A DNA stretch of 21,128 nt from a virus. The notes under the pieces are model-generated. The model searched no databases and was not told where the DNA came from. It saw only the letters and a program-made list of their open reading frames with translations. Positions 13,480 to 21,128 of the stretch are shown one piece after another (the stretch's first letter is position 1; each line of letters opens with the position of its first letter). The position numbers were made by a program, and so were the translations under genes. Location: positions 1 through 21,128 of the IMG/VR virus record IMGVR_UViG_3300025853_000811; one strand, 5' to 3'.

Positions 13480-13761
13480 TCACCACTTGACCTTGTTACT
13501 CCACCAGGCTGCCGACATCTTGCCTTTCTTGATGTTATCGGCATGTCTTGCTTTCCAGGCTAGTCGCCTGGATCGGTTGGCCTTGGATTCGCCTTCTCGG
13601 TACGGCGATCCCTTGACTCCCTGCTGGCCGAACCTGATCGTCTTGATCTGGTCGCCTTCCTTCGCCACCACGACATGCGATTTTGTCGGATGATTCGGTG
13701 TGCGCTTCGGCTTGTTGTATCCTTCAAGTCCGAGCCTGGTCAGTCGTGGGTCTTTAGCCAT
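13480..13761 (-). CDS. Conserved basic phage protein
   Basis: A 93-aa, strongly basic protein: MAKDPRLTRLGLEGYNKPKR, then PTKSHVVVAKEGDQIKTIRF, GQQGVKGSP and a C-terminal ARHADNIKKGKMSAAWWSNK. I know this pattern from many phage and some bacterial genomes, where it is unnamed; it may bind nucleic acid. No good ribosome site is visible before ATG 13761, and TAAAAT lies 9 nt upstream, so a short-leader or leaderless transcript is possible (weak inference). Confidence 0.75.
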   Translation of the reverse strand: MAKDPRLTRLGLEGYNKPKRTPNHPTKSHVVVAKEGDQIKTIRFGQQGVKGSPYREGESKANRSRRLAWKARHADNIKKGKMSAAWWSNKVKW

Positions 13762-13790
13762 AATGAGTTAATTTTAGCACGAATTCCGCG

Positions 13791-15005
13791 CTATAAAATC
13801 TCCGCATCGAGCCCACGATTTTCCCGTGGGATTTCATAGGAATACGAAAGCATCTTGCCGCCTTCGCGCTTGAAAACGATCATCTCCATGACATGCGCCG
13901 ATCCATATCCTTGGCTGGCATGCCAGGCATCAGGCGGTGCCAGGGTTCCAAACTTCTTCACAATAACCGAATTGTCGCATTCGATCTCGTGGGAATGGTG
14001 AAAATGCCCAACCGCCCACATCCGGTGCGTAGTATCAGACCACGCGCCCGGCATATCCCTGGGCATTATATTGGCCAGCTTGTCGGCCTTGATCTTGTCG
14101 CCGTGATGGACGCCCAGCAACCACTTCCCGAACTTGATGTAGTGGAAGTATCCCTTGGATCTCAGGACGTTTACCCGTGGCTCTTTGGCGTAGTAATACT
14201 CCAGAATCATCTGCAGCGCGATGGCTGCGTCCGGATCGTGATTGCCCCTGGCGATGATCACCTGGACATTCTTGAACTTGGTCAGCATTGAATCCACAGC
14301 ATGGCGCAGGGTCTCGGCAGCCACCCGCATGAATTTCTCATAGCGAGTATCCACGTCCAGCGGCGTTCCCTTCGCGGTGGTGGCGTTGCTGTTGTTGGCA
14401 TGGACAAAATCACCGACATTGACAAGCAGCCCGGTGTCGGCATCCGGCGCGACTGATACCAGGTCATCTATCGCTGTGCAGATTTCGCTCTGCGCTATCC
14501 TGCTATCGAATGATCGGTCTCTGGTCTCTGCACGATCGGCTCGCATGCCAATGTGGGCATCTCCGATGAATATGCTAGGCATCAATTCCTTGCTGCGCTT
14601 CTTGTTCTCAATCTTCTTTGGCGTTACTGGCTCGATGCTGGACTGCAGCCCTTCCACGAACTCAAGCAGGGCTTTGCGCTGGTTCTCCTGCTCGGCCTTG
14701 GTCTTGATCCAGACGGTATTGCCTTCATCATCCTTGGTCAGCGTAGACTTTCCGATGATCTGCTGCCCAGGATCAACAAATCTGGTCGCGTTGAATGTTG
14801 ACGTATACCCAGCTTTTGCGGCTTTCTTTTCTACAGCATACTTAACTTCACGAACGGTTTTATCGTTCATGGCCAGATGCTTCGCTGCCTCCACGCTGCT
14901 GCCCAGCTGAATCCACAGAGACAAGACTTGATGCTGCCTTTCAGTGCAATAATTGAGCAGCTCAACATCAGGAGGATTGCGGTTACCCATATGATTGTAA
15001 GCCAT
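13791..15005 (-). CDS. HTH-containing calcineurin-like metallophosphoesterase
   Basis: A 404-aa protein with two parts. Residues about 20-65 form a sigma-factor-like helix-turn-helix (TERQHQVLSLWIQLGSSVEA, then NDKTVREVKYAVEKK). Residues about 143-345 are a metallophosphoesterase: GDAHIG (148-153), GDF (198-200), GNHD (254-257), HHGD (300-303) and GHFHH (333-337), the complete set of metal-binding motifs. The family cleaves phosphate esters, often in nucleic acids. The start shares a base with the holin stop (TGATG). Its place between holin and small structural-looking genes is curious; DNA repair, ejection-time defence or late processing are all possible. Confidence 0.85.
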   Translation of the reverse strand: MAYNHMGNRNPPDVELLNYCTERQHQVLSLWIQLGSSVEAAKHLAMNDKTVREVKYAVEKKAAKAGYTSTFNATRFVDPGQQIIGKSTLTKDDEGNTVWIKTKAEQENQRKALLEFVEGLQSSIEPVTPKKIENKKRSKELMPSIFIGDAHIGMRADRAETRDRSFDSRIAQSEICTAIDDLVSVAPDADTGLLVNVGDFVHANNSNATTAKGTPLDVDTRYEKFMRVAAETLRHAVDSMLTKFKNVQVIIARGNHDPDAAIALQMILEYYYAKEPRVNVLRSKGYFHYIKFGKWLLGVHHGDKIKADKLANIMPRDMPGAWSDTTHRMWAVGHFHHSHEIECDNSVIVKKFGTLAPPDAWHASQGYGSAHVMEMIVFKREGGKMLSYSYEIPRENRGLDAEIL

Positions 15006-15412
15006 CAGCGGTTGCGTTCAACCTTGTTGATCTTCTCAGCAGTTCGCATGCCGCCAAGTCCCAACATGCCAAGCAGGACCGGCATCATGGTCTGCATGTC
15101 GATTAGATCAAGCTGGATGTCATAGCCGGAAATGTCCAGGCCAAGGTTGATAAACGGGATCAGAAGAAAGTTGAACAACATGGCCAGCGCACATACCCAT
15201 CCGACCGCTGGCCGCCAACCAGCAACGAACATGCTCGGATGCTGCGCTTCGGCTTTGTTGACCTCGATCTGGCCCATGACCTGCTCCTGAGCTTGCTTGT
15301 CTGCAAGCGTAGCGATCTCGTGAGCCAGCCTGGCCTTCTGGTCTTTGTCCTCGATGAACTTGTCCAGCAATCCAGCAACAGGATCAACCAGCGATGTGAT
15401 CAGGCTCAGCAT
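15005..15412 (-). CDS. Holin of the 3TM (GTA-type) family
   Basis: A 135-aa protein with a polar helical N-terminal half (DKDQKARLAHEIATLADKQA), then GWRPAVGWVCALAMLFNFLL (66-85) and a second hydrophobic segment around MPVLLGMLGLGGMRTAEKI (110-128). This is the pattern of holins classed as GTA_holin_3TM. It would make pores that release endolysin at the end of infection. GGA lies 8 nt before ATG 15412. The matching endolysin (M15) is about 3 kb further along the same strand. Confidence 0.85.
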   Translation of the reverse strand: MLSLITSLVDPVAGLLDKFIEDKDQKARLAHEIATLADKQAQEQVMGQIEVNKAEAQHPSMFVAGWRPAVGWVCALAMLFNFLLIPFINLGLDISGYDIQLDLIDMQTMMPVLLGMLGLGGMRTAEKINKVERNR

Positions 15413-15417
15413 AATCG

Positions 15418-15729
15418 CTATCCAGTAGCACTCTTTCGCTTCTTGCCCAGCGCTTTACCAACCGATGCCCGGAAAGCATTGCTCTTGGTAATAATCCTGC
15501 TTACCAATTCAGCCTTGTCCTCGCCTGATTCGCTGATAATGGCGTCAATCATTGGAGTTGGAGAAGTGTTGTCAGCTATATATGACTTGGCTTCTTCTTC
15601 CTGAACAGGGAAGGTGTCTATTTCTTCCTGTGTGTAGTCCTTGACTATCTGTCTAGCTTCTATTTGGAAAGCCTTGGTAGCGTTTCGTGCATCAACAATA
15701 GCCTTTAGTTCTTCCTGAGTGTGCTTCAT
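15418..15729 (-). CDS. Small fibre-associated protein (tail assembly chaperone-like)
   Basis: A 103-aa protein directly behind the tail fibre, sharing one base with its stop (TAATG), with AGGG about 8 nt upstream. It contains DYTQEEIDTFPVQEEEAKSY, TPMIDAIISESGEDKAELVS and RIITKSNAFRASVGKALG, the layout of short proteins of the tail-fibre-assembly/DUF4376 type. It may be a chaperone for folding or trimerising the fibre, as usual for genes in this position; the family link is approximate. Confidence 0.55.
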   Translation of the reverse strand: MKHTQEELKAIVDARNATKAFQIEARQIVKDYTQEEIDTFPVQEEEAKSYIADNTSPTPMIDAIISESGEDKAELVSRIITKSNAFRASVGKALGKKRKSATG

Positions 15730-18700
15730 TACACTACCCTCACTTTCAAGTTGTTGGCAGCCAGAGCAGTTATCCTGACTTTATTCGTTGCGGGGAAATC
15801 AAAGTCGTAATCAGTACCAATTATTGCGCCTTCATTGAGTGTGTTGGCATCGTAGTTAATAGATACCCCATCACTTGAAGGAACAGTTGAGCCACTAGAC
15901 AGATTAAAGATAATCGCCAAATCCAGATCATTACCTAGAGTAAAGTGGTTGGCGTCTGTGACGGCCTCTAGTTGAGTCTTGTTCATGCGGTTTTCGGCTT
16001 CGGCCATCGCTTCTTCCAAAGCACTCAGTTCTGTATTAGTGCTTGCCGCTGTCCAGGTCTCCGAACCGTAGGTTGAGTTAGAGTTGTATTCCCAAGTACC
16101 ACCGTTGTTCCGGACAATATCTCTCTCGCCGTCTGTGTTATCTATAACAGTCCACGTTGTTCTGTCGTCTGTAGAGACTGCGTAATAGACATTCCCATCA
16201 CCTGCGCTTTCATCAGCAGTCATGGAGTTAATGTCAGTCCAGTAGGTAGAGTCTATTGAGGCTGTAGTGTGGGCTGCGTTGTAGCCGGATGGGATTGAGA
16301 TTGTGCCAACGTTATATTCGTTGACGTCTTGTCCACCATATCCAACAATAAACATCTTTGTTCCATCAGTGTTAAAGGCTATTCCTCGTGGGGTTGCTTC
16401 TTGTGCAGATACTGAAAAGTTTTGAGAATAAGTGGCCGTGGATACGTCAAAACCTGTACCCAATGTGTATTCGTTAACATCTTGACCAGACCCACCAACA
16501 ACAAACATTTTTGTTCCGTCATTGTTGAAAGCTAGCCCGTACGGGAATGTGTCTTGTGCGGATACAGAAAAGTTCTGTGAATAAGATGCTGTGGATACAT
16601 CAAATCCAGTGCCTAGTGTGTATTCGTTGACGTCATCTCCATCGGTTCCAAGAATAAACATTTTTGTGCCATCAGTATTAAATGCTATTCCCTGTGGCTG
16701 TGTTTCTTGTGCGGATACAGAAAAGTTCTGTGAGTAGGTGGCCGTAGAAACGTCAAATCCTGTAGTTAATGTGTACTCGTTGACGTCTTGTCCACTAGTG
16801 CCAACAATAAACATCTTAGTGCCATCGCTATTAAATGCCATGTCTCTCGGGTCTGTTTCTTGTGCAGATACAGAGAATGCGTCAACAAAACTTGCCGTTG
16901 AAACGTCAAAACCTGTGCCTAATGTGTATTCGTTGACGTCATCTCCAGCAAAACCAACAACAAACATTTTCGTGCCGTCGGTATTAAAAGCTATTCCGCT
17001 TGGCTGTGTTTCTTGTGAAGCTACAGAAAAAGAATCAACAAAACTAGCCGTAGAAACATCAAACTTAGTATCAGGATCAAGAATTCCACTCAACTCCAAA
17101 TCACCATCAGTGGTGTTATACACTACGGCGTACATCTCCCAGTCACCTGAAGCTACTTGAGCGTAAGAAGAAGGGGCTGTGGTTTCTACAAAGGCACCAC
17201 CTGTAGATGTGAGGATAAGCTCACCAGAGTTAGCGTAGATAGTTTTGCCTACGTCTGCGGAAGTGAAGGAGCCTGTGCCGATCTTTACAGAGGAATAGCT
17301 TAGATCGTATTCGTTAACATCATCCCCAGTGCTTCCAACAATAAACATTTTATTACCGTCGGTGTTAAAGGCTATTCCGAATGGAGTTGCTTCTTGTGCA
17401 GATACGGAAAAGTTTTGGGAGTATGTTGCTGTTGAAACATCAAATCCTGTTCCTAATGTATATTCGTTTACGTCATCTCCATCAGTTCCAACAATAAACA
17501 TTTTTGTTCCATCGGTATTAAAGGCTATTCCTCTTGGGTTTGTGTCTTGTGCAGATACAGAAAATGCGTCAACAAAAGTAGCCGTTGAAACATCAAAACC
17601 TGTGCCTAGTGTGTATTCGTTGACATCTTGTCCAGTACTGCCAACAATAAACATTTTAGTTCCATCATTGTTAAAGGCTATTCCTACTGGGCCTGTGTCT
17701 TGTGCAGATACAGAAAAGTTTTGTGAGTAACTAGCAGTAGAAACATCAAATCCTGTTCCTAGTGTATACTCGTTGACGTCATCTCCACTATATCCAACAA
17801 TAAACATTTTCGTTCCATCTGTATTAAAGGCTATTCCCTGTGGAGATGTTTCTTGCGCTGATACAGAAAAGTTTTGAGAGTATGTAGCCGTAGATACGTC
17901 AAAGCCTGTGCTAAGAGTATATTCATTTACGTCTTGCCCTGCGAAACCAACAATAAACATCTTGGTGCCGTCTGTATTGAACGCTATATCTTGTGGGGTT
18001 GTATCTTGTGCAGAAACAGAAAAAGCATCAACAAAATTCGCCGTACTCACATCAAACCCAACAAAGTCCAACGTAGTCGCAGGGGCACTATTGACCCTGG
18101 TGTAATTTTCAGCAGTTGAGTTGACATCCCAAGAATTATTAGTAACACCTGTTTGGGGGACTTCTTTAGTCACAGAAACTACAGGAGTACCAGCAGTCAC
18201 AGCAGAGGATAGAGTGAGCGTTGATTGCTCACCTGAAATATAAGTCTTGGTCTGTGTTGCTAGTGTTGGGTCTATTGCAGCCCACTCCACGCCGTTCTCA
18301 GCAGTGTTTACCGCTAACGCTTTGCCAGCATTTCCGGAGAGCGTAGGAACACCGACCGCAGCTTGAGCCGCAGCAGCGTAGATCTGAGCATTATTGGCAG
18401 AAGTTGCTGCGTTGGTTGCGGATGTCCCCGCCGACGTAGCGCTAGCCGCTGAGTCGGTAGAGTAGCTCTTTGCGCTATACTCGCCATCAGCAACGATCTG
18501 CCCTGCAGTCTTGCTAGCCCAATCCTTTGCCGAGCCTGTAGGTGCTGCACCGCTTGCGTTAGCGAATGCCGACCAGTCGGAGCCGGTTACTGCCGCATCG
18601 TTCTTAGTCGCCCAATTTTGAGCCAGAACCACGTTAGTATCAACGCCAGCGATGTCAGTATTCATCTCACCGATACTGGTGTTAAGTTCTGTTACCATCG

Positions 18701-18803
18701 TGACCAGTGCAGCCAGGAAAGCATCTGCTCTGGAAATGAATGTAGCAGGAGCGTCAGTTCTTGCTGGCGCTGTTGGTAGTGCAGTAATTGTGCTAATAGT
18801 CAT
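15729..18803 (-). CDS. Tail fibre with ten 51-residue propeller-like repeats
   Basis: A 1024-aa fibre, probably the host-binding protein. The N-terminus (TALPTAPARTDAPATFISRA) resembles siphophage fibre attachment regions. Residues about 105-150 are Ala/Ser/Thr-rich and may form a coiled coil. Residues 250-505 and 581-835 each hold five repeats of the form FDVSTA...FSVSAQ...P.GIAFN.DGTKMFIVG..G.DVNEYTL, with no indels; a 76-residue domain separates the blocks. The repeat matches the sequence style of beta-propeller blades, so each block or the whole may form a propeller. The C-terminus (about 835-1024) is a separate beta-rich segment that recurs in environmental phage proteins. ATG 18803 shares a base with the previous stop. 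Which part binds the host is unknown. Confidence 0.85.
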   Translation of the reverse strand: MTISTITALPTAPARTDAPATFISRADAFLAALVTMVTELNTSIGEMNTDIAGVDTNVVLAQNWATKNDAAVTGSDWSAFANASGAAPTGSAKDWASKTAGQIVADGEYSAKSYSTDSAASATSAGTSATNAATSANNAQIYAAAAQAAVGVPTLSGNAGKALAVNTAENGVEWAAIDPTLATQTKTYISGEQSTLTLSSAVTAGTPVVSVTKEVPQTGVTNNSWDVNSTAENYTRVNSAPATTLDFVGFDVSTANFVDAFSVSAQDTTPQDIAFNTDGTKMFIVGFAGQDVNEYTLSTGFDVSTATYSQNFSVSAQETSPQGIAFNTDGTKMFIVGYSGDDVNEYTLGTGFDVSTASYSQNFSVSAQDTGPVGIAFNNDGTKMFIVGSTGQDVNEYTLGTGFDVSTATFVDAFSVSAQDTNPRGIAFNTDGTKMFIVGTDGDDVNEYTLGTGFDVSTATYSQNFSVSAQEATPFGIAFNTDGNKMFIVGSTGDDVNEYDLSYSSVKIGTGSFTSADVGKTIYANSGELILTSTGGAFVETTAPSSYAQVASGDWEMYAVVYNTTDGDLELSGILDPDTKFDVSTASFVDSFSVASQETQPSGIAFNTDGTKMFVVGFAGDDVNEYTLGTGFDVSTASFVDAFSVSAQETDPRDMAFNSDGTKMFIVGTSGQDVNEYTLTTGFDVSTATYSQNFSVSAQETQPQGIAFNTDGTKMFILGTDGDDVNEYTLGTGFDVSTASYSQNFSVSAQDTFPYGLAFNNDGTKMFVVGGSGQDVNEYTLGTGFDVSTATYSQNFSVSAQEATPRGIAFNTDGTKMFIVGYGGQDVNEYNVGTISIPSGYNAAHTTASIDSTYWTDINSMTADESAGDGNVYYAVSTDDRTTWTVIDNTDGERDIVRNNGGTWEYNSNSTYGSETWTAASTNTELSALEEAMAEAENRMNKTQLEAVTDANHFTLGNDLDLAIIFNLSSGSTVPSSDGVSINYDANTLNEGAIIGTDYDFDFPATNKVRITALAANNLKVRVV
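16299..17063 (-). repeat. Five tandem 153-bp coding repeats (fibre block 2)
   Basis: Units start at 17063, 16910, 16757, 16604 and 16451, exactly 153 bp apart, in frame. The last unit diverges after VNEY. Differences cluster at two loop positions per unit. Confidence 0.9.
17292..18056 (-). repeat. Five tandem 153-bp coding repeats (fibre block 1)
   Basis: Units start at 18056, 17903, 17750, 17597 and 17444, exactly 153 bp apart. The fifth unit changes after VNEY into the 76-residue inserted domain (17064-17291). Confidence 0.9.
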
Positions 18804-19720
18804 TACACTAATCCTTCAATTTCCAACGCGCATCTGCTGAGCGTTGGATTGGTCAAAATGATGTCGAATTCTCGGTAATAGCCGTAAATGATGGAGCCGC
18901 GATTGTCGTCCTCCGCTATCCAGACCACGGGAGTTGTCCGAATATCGGTCAGAACGTCCTTGGCCTGCTTGAATGATGCAGTATTTAAGACCACATCGAC
19001 CTCCATCTTGTTGGCATAAGCCCCTGGCGTGATTGTCACCCGGCCCTGTGCATCTGTTGTCTTGGTCGAGTAATCAATAATGGACATGCTTGCGCCATGC
19101 TGCGAAAAGCCCAGGTCTGCAAATTGCCCGATCACCAGAGCGCCGCACTTTGCTGTGCCGGTTTCTGTAAAAACCACTGTTATGTCAGCATTGGCATACG
19201 GCGGCAGCCCAGTAATCGCCAGGCGATCATCCCGAACGATTGGCTCGAAGAAGTACGCATACCAATCCTGGATGCCTGAGTCAGATATAAGACTGAAAGT
19301 CTCGTTGTACACTTCGCCTTCTGTCGCATCGTCCACCGTGATCGTGACCGATGCGGCGTAAACATTGATCAGCGCCAGGGCATTGATCACGTTCGGTGAC
19401 TGTAACTCTACAGTCATGCCGCCAGCAGCCTCAGTCTGATCCTGCACGATAGCATCAAACATCTTCCAGCGATTCGTGCTGGAGACCTCGACCCAGTATG
19501 TGCCATCGTCAATAGTCGGATCGTTGCCGGTATTCGAGCCTTGCTGCGATTCGTAAATCTTGTGAGTAGCAGTCGCCGCGCCACCGCCTGTGCCTGTGAC
19601 CATCACCAGCGCAGCATCAGCATAAGTCGTGCCAGATGCCCATTCCGATTCGTCCGCCTCGGTAACAGTAGACGATTGGAATATGCTGTCTGTGATTGTT
19701 TCTGGTCGAATGATCTTCAC
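18803..19720 (-). CDS. Phage distal tail structural protein
   Basis: A 305-aa beta-rich protein following the tape measure gene. It contains EWASGTTYADAALVMV, an IYESQQGSNTGNDP segment, DDGTYWVEVSSTNRWKMFD (about 71-89), and further beta strands to the C-terminus. The first part resembles the carbohydrate-binding-like modules found in phage tail proteins, and NRWKMFD is a recurring signature there. Start is GTG 19720, with GAGGG 7 nt upstream. Located between tape measure and fibre, it probably belongs to the tail tip. Confidence 0.7.
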   Translation of the reverse strand: MKIIRPETITDSIFQSSTVTEADESEWASGTTYADAALVMVTGTGGGAATATHKIYESQQGSNTGNDPTIDDGTYWVEVSSTNRWKMFDAIVQDQTEAAGGMTVELQSPNVINALALINVYAASVTITVDDATEGEVYNETFSLISDSGIQDWYAYFFEPIVRDDRLAITGLPPYANADITVVFTETGTAKCGALVIGQFADLGFSQHGASMSIIDYSTKTTDAQGRVTITPGAYANKMEVDVVLNTASFKQAKDVLTDIRTTPVVWIAEDDNRGSIIYGYYREFDIILTNPTLSRCALEIEGLV

Positions 19721-19722
19721 AA

Positions 19723-21128
19723 TTATGCCCTCGTTGGCGGCAAGCCATTCTTGTCCCAGCGGTCATACAGGCGATATGACTTGGCGGTGTTCCTGGCCAC
19801 AGCGATCATGATTTCCTCAATCGAGCCACGCAGTGATGCAATGTCCATTGCCATGCTGTCCCTGGCATTTGCTTCTTGGGCGGTCAAGACTCGCTCGCCA
19901 GCATGTAGCTCAGCTACAAAGCCATCGTGCGGAACATTGTACAGGCCATCCTTGAATGATCCATCCACCATATCGTACAGCGAAGTCTGCAGCAGTGGAT
20001 GATTCTCAATCTTGGAAAGCGTATCTGACGCGTCAGTGCCGAGCCTGCCTTTGATGCGCCTGTAAAGATCAATCAGCACGGCAGGCTCAAATCCAGCCAT
20101 GCCTTCGGTATCTTCTGGGCCTAATCCCATCATGAACGGCTGGGCATTGGCCTCAAATGCCTCTAACAATTCTTGCGCCTGGACAGCTGGCGGCAATTCA
20201 TCGAATGATGGATAGTTTGGCCTGTTCAATCCGAATATATCCCACTTGAGCGCAAGATAGCCAAAGAGCGCAGCCGGGCCGAGAGTTTGCAATGCAGAAC
20301 TGATGCCACCGCCGGTTGCTGCTGCTGTTGTGCCTGTCGTTGCGGCTGTTGTGGCGGCAGTTGTTCCACTAGTCAACCCTGTTACTGCTGTTGTGCCAGC
20401 CAGTGCGCCTGGCGCAGTAAATCCGGCAGTGGTTCCAGCGGCCAGGCCTGATCCTGCAGCCAGCGCTGCAGTGTTTATTCCACCAGTTACTGCGGCAGAT
20501 GTGGCTGCCGCAGATGTGGCTGCTGCTACTGATGCCGCTGCAGTTCCAGCTGCGCCGCCTCCACCGCCAAGAACTGCAGCAGCTGCGCTGGCGAGACCGG
20601 ATATAGTTGAGCTAATCGAACTGAATATGCCGCTGAACATCGAGCTAATGCTGGAGCCAAGATTAGAGAACCCGCCGCTGATTATTTCCATCACGCGGCT
20701 TGCAGCCCAATCAGCCAACATCTTCACCAACATGGCTTTGAATGAATCTCCGATGTTCTTGAATGCGTCTTGTCCATTAGTAAACAGATCAACAAAGAAC
20801 CCGGATATGGCGTCTTTGGTGGCCTTGGTATCTTCTTCAATCTTCTTCTGCGCTTCTTCATTGGCTTTTGCCAGTTCATCGGCAGCAGTTGATGCTGCAT
20901 CCAGGGCAGCCTTTTCGTTGTGCAACTCAGTGGTGGCGGCAATGATTTGCTCACCAAGTTCTGACGTGGCATCGACTCCGGCTTTTTGCAGATTGTTTCG
21001 GATCTCCAGTTCCAGGTTGCTGAGATGCAGGGCTTCTTGTTCATTGCTGATTGCGCCCAGCACTTCCAGCGCCTTGGTACGCATGGCTTCCATTTCCACC
21101 TCAGCGGCAGCGGCGGCAACGGCGGTCT
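19723..21128 (-). CDS. Tail tape measure protein, C-terminal part (open at right edge)
   Basis: The frame stays open to the right edge; the first in-window start codon (GTG 21099) is internal, as TAVAAAAAEVEM lies in frame upstream. The visible 468 codons hold a helical stretch (AAATTELHNEKAALDAAS), the tape-measure signature GFFVDLFTNGQDAFKNIGDS and LVKMLADWAASRVME, then a long low-complexity Ala/Gly/Thr region. The C-terminus has PHDGFVAELHAGERVLTAQE, common at the ends of lambda-family tape measures. It sets tail length and assists DNA ejection. Confirms a long-tailed phage. Confidence 0.88.
   Translation of the reverse strand, partial: TAVAAAAAEVEMEAMRTKALEVLGAISNEQEALHLSNLELEIRNNLQKAGVDATSELGEQIIAATTELHNEKAALDAASTAADELAKANEEAQKKIEEDTKATKDAISGFFVDLFTNGQDAFKNIGDSFKAMLVKMLADWAASRVMEIISGGFSNLGSSISSMFSGIFSSISSTISGLASAAAAVLGGGGGAAGTAAASVAAATSAAATSAAVTGGINTAALAAGSGLAAGTTAGFTAPGALAGTTAVTGLTSGTTAATTAATTGTTAAATGGGISSALQTLGPAALFGYLALKWDIFGLNRPNYPSFDELPPAVQAQELLEAFEANAQPFMMGLGPEDTEGMAGFEPAVLIDLYRRIKGRLGTDASDTLSKIENHPLLQTSLYDMVDGSFKDGLYNVPHDGFVAELHAGERVLTAQEANARDSMAMDIASLRGSIEEIMIAVARNTAKSYRLYDRWDKNGLPPTRA

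Noticed and set aside
14377-14910. 177-codon plus-strand ORF opposite the metallophosphoesterase
   Set aside because: Antisense shadow; the minus strand shows complete catalytic motifs.
16299-18056. CRISPR-like array
   Set aside because: The 153-bp repeats are in-frame coding units of a fibre, not short repeats with unique spacers.
15729-18803. Diversity-generating retroelement acting on the fibre repeats
   Set aside because: No reverse transcriptase or template repeat in the window; the variation looks like exchange between repeat units. A retroelement outside the window cannot be excluded.

Overview
This window looks like about 21 kb of a tailed bacteriophage (or prophage) genome, most likely a long-tailed siphophage-type virus of a proteobacterial host. 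Nearly every gene lies on the minus strand, and genes are packed with 1-, 4- or 8-22-bp stop/start overlaps. Phage hallmarks are a tape measure C-terminus, a tail fibre, a 3TM holin, an M15 endolysin, NinG, YqaJ exonuclease, a DUF1071-type annealing protein, SSB, a TOPRIM primase, an SF2 helicase and a ParB-methyltransferase fusion next to a small-terminase-like gene. There is no integrase and no full-length repressor, so lifestyle cannot be decided. No tRNA, IS element or CRISPR array was seen.

In the direction of transcription (right to left): 21128-15418 is the tail module (tape measure, a distal tail protein, a 1024-aa fibre with ten 51-residue propeller-like repeats, a small fibre-associated protein). 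15412-11544 holds a 3TM holin, a metallophosphoesterase, conserved small phage proteins, a putative virion protein, a second holin candidate and an M15 endolysin. A promoter at about 11.5 kb starts the recombination/replication operon (annealing protein, exonuclease, SSB, HTH protein, primase, NinB-like protein, putative nuclease, NinG, small genes, DUF3310), which ends at a bidirectional terminator near 6.7 kb. Next is a gene-free stretch (about 6.14-6.68 kb) dense in nested inverted repeats, a candidate structured RNA. The helicase follows, then a regulatory island (4.31-4.62 kb) with a promoter whose -35 region repeats, at 21 of 24 positions, the element upstream of the 11.5 kb promoter. 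Small early genes, a cytosine methyltransferase, a DUF1289 protein, the ParB-methyltransferase and the small terminase-like gene complete the left side.

The most notable observation is a 286-codon ORF nested out of frame inside the cytosine methyltransferase gene. Its Shine-Dalgarno sequence (AGGAGG) is formed by the codons of methyltransferase motif I, and its product carries a motif-IX-like segment that the main frame lacks. This resembles the two-polypeptide C5 methyltransferase M.EcoHK31I, in which the beta chain is encoded in another frame inside the alpha gene. Together with the ParB-fused adenine/N4-type methyltransferase, the phage appears able to modify its DNA in two ways, plausibly to resist host restriction (inference).
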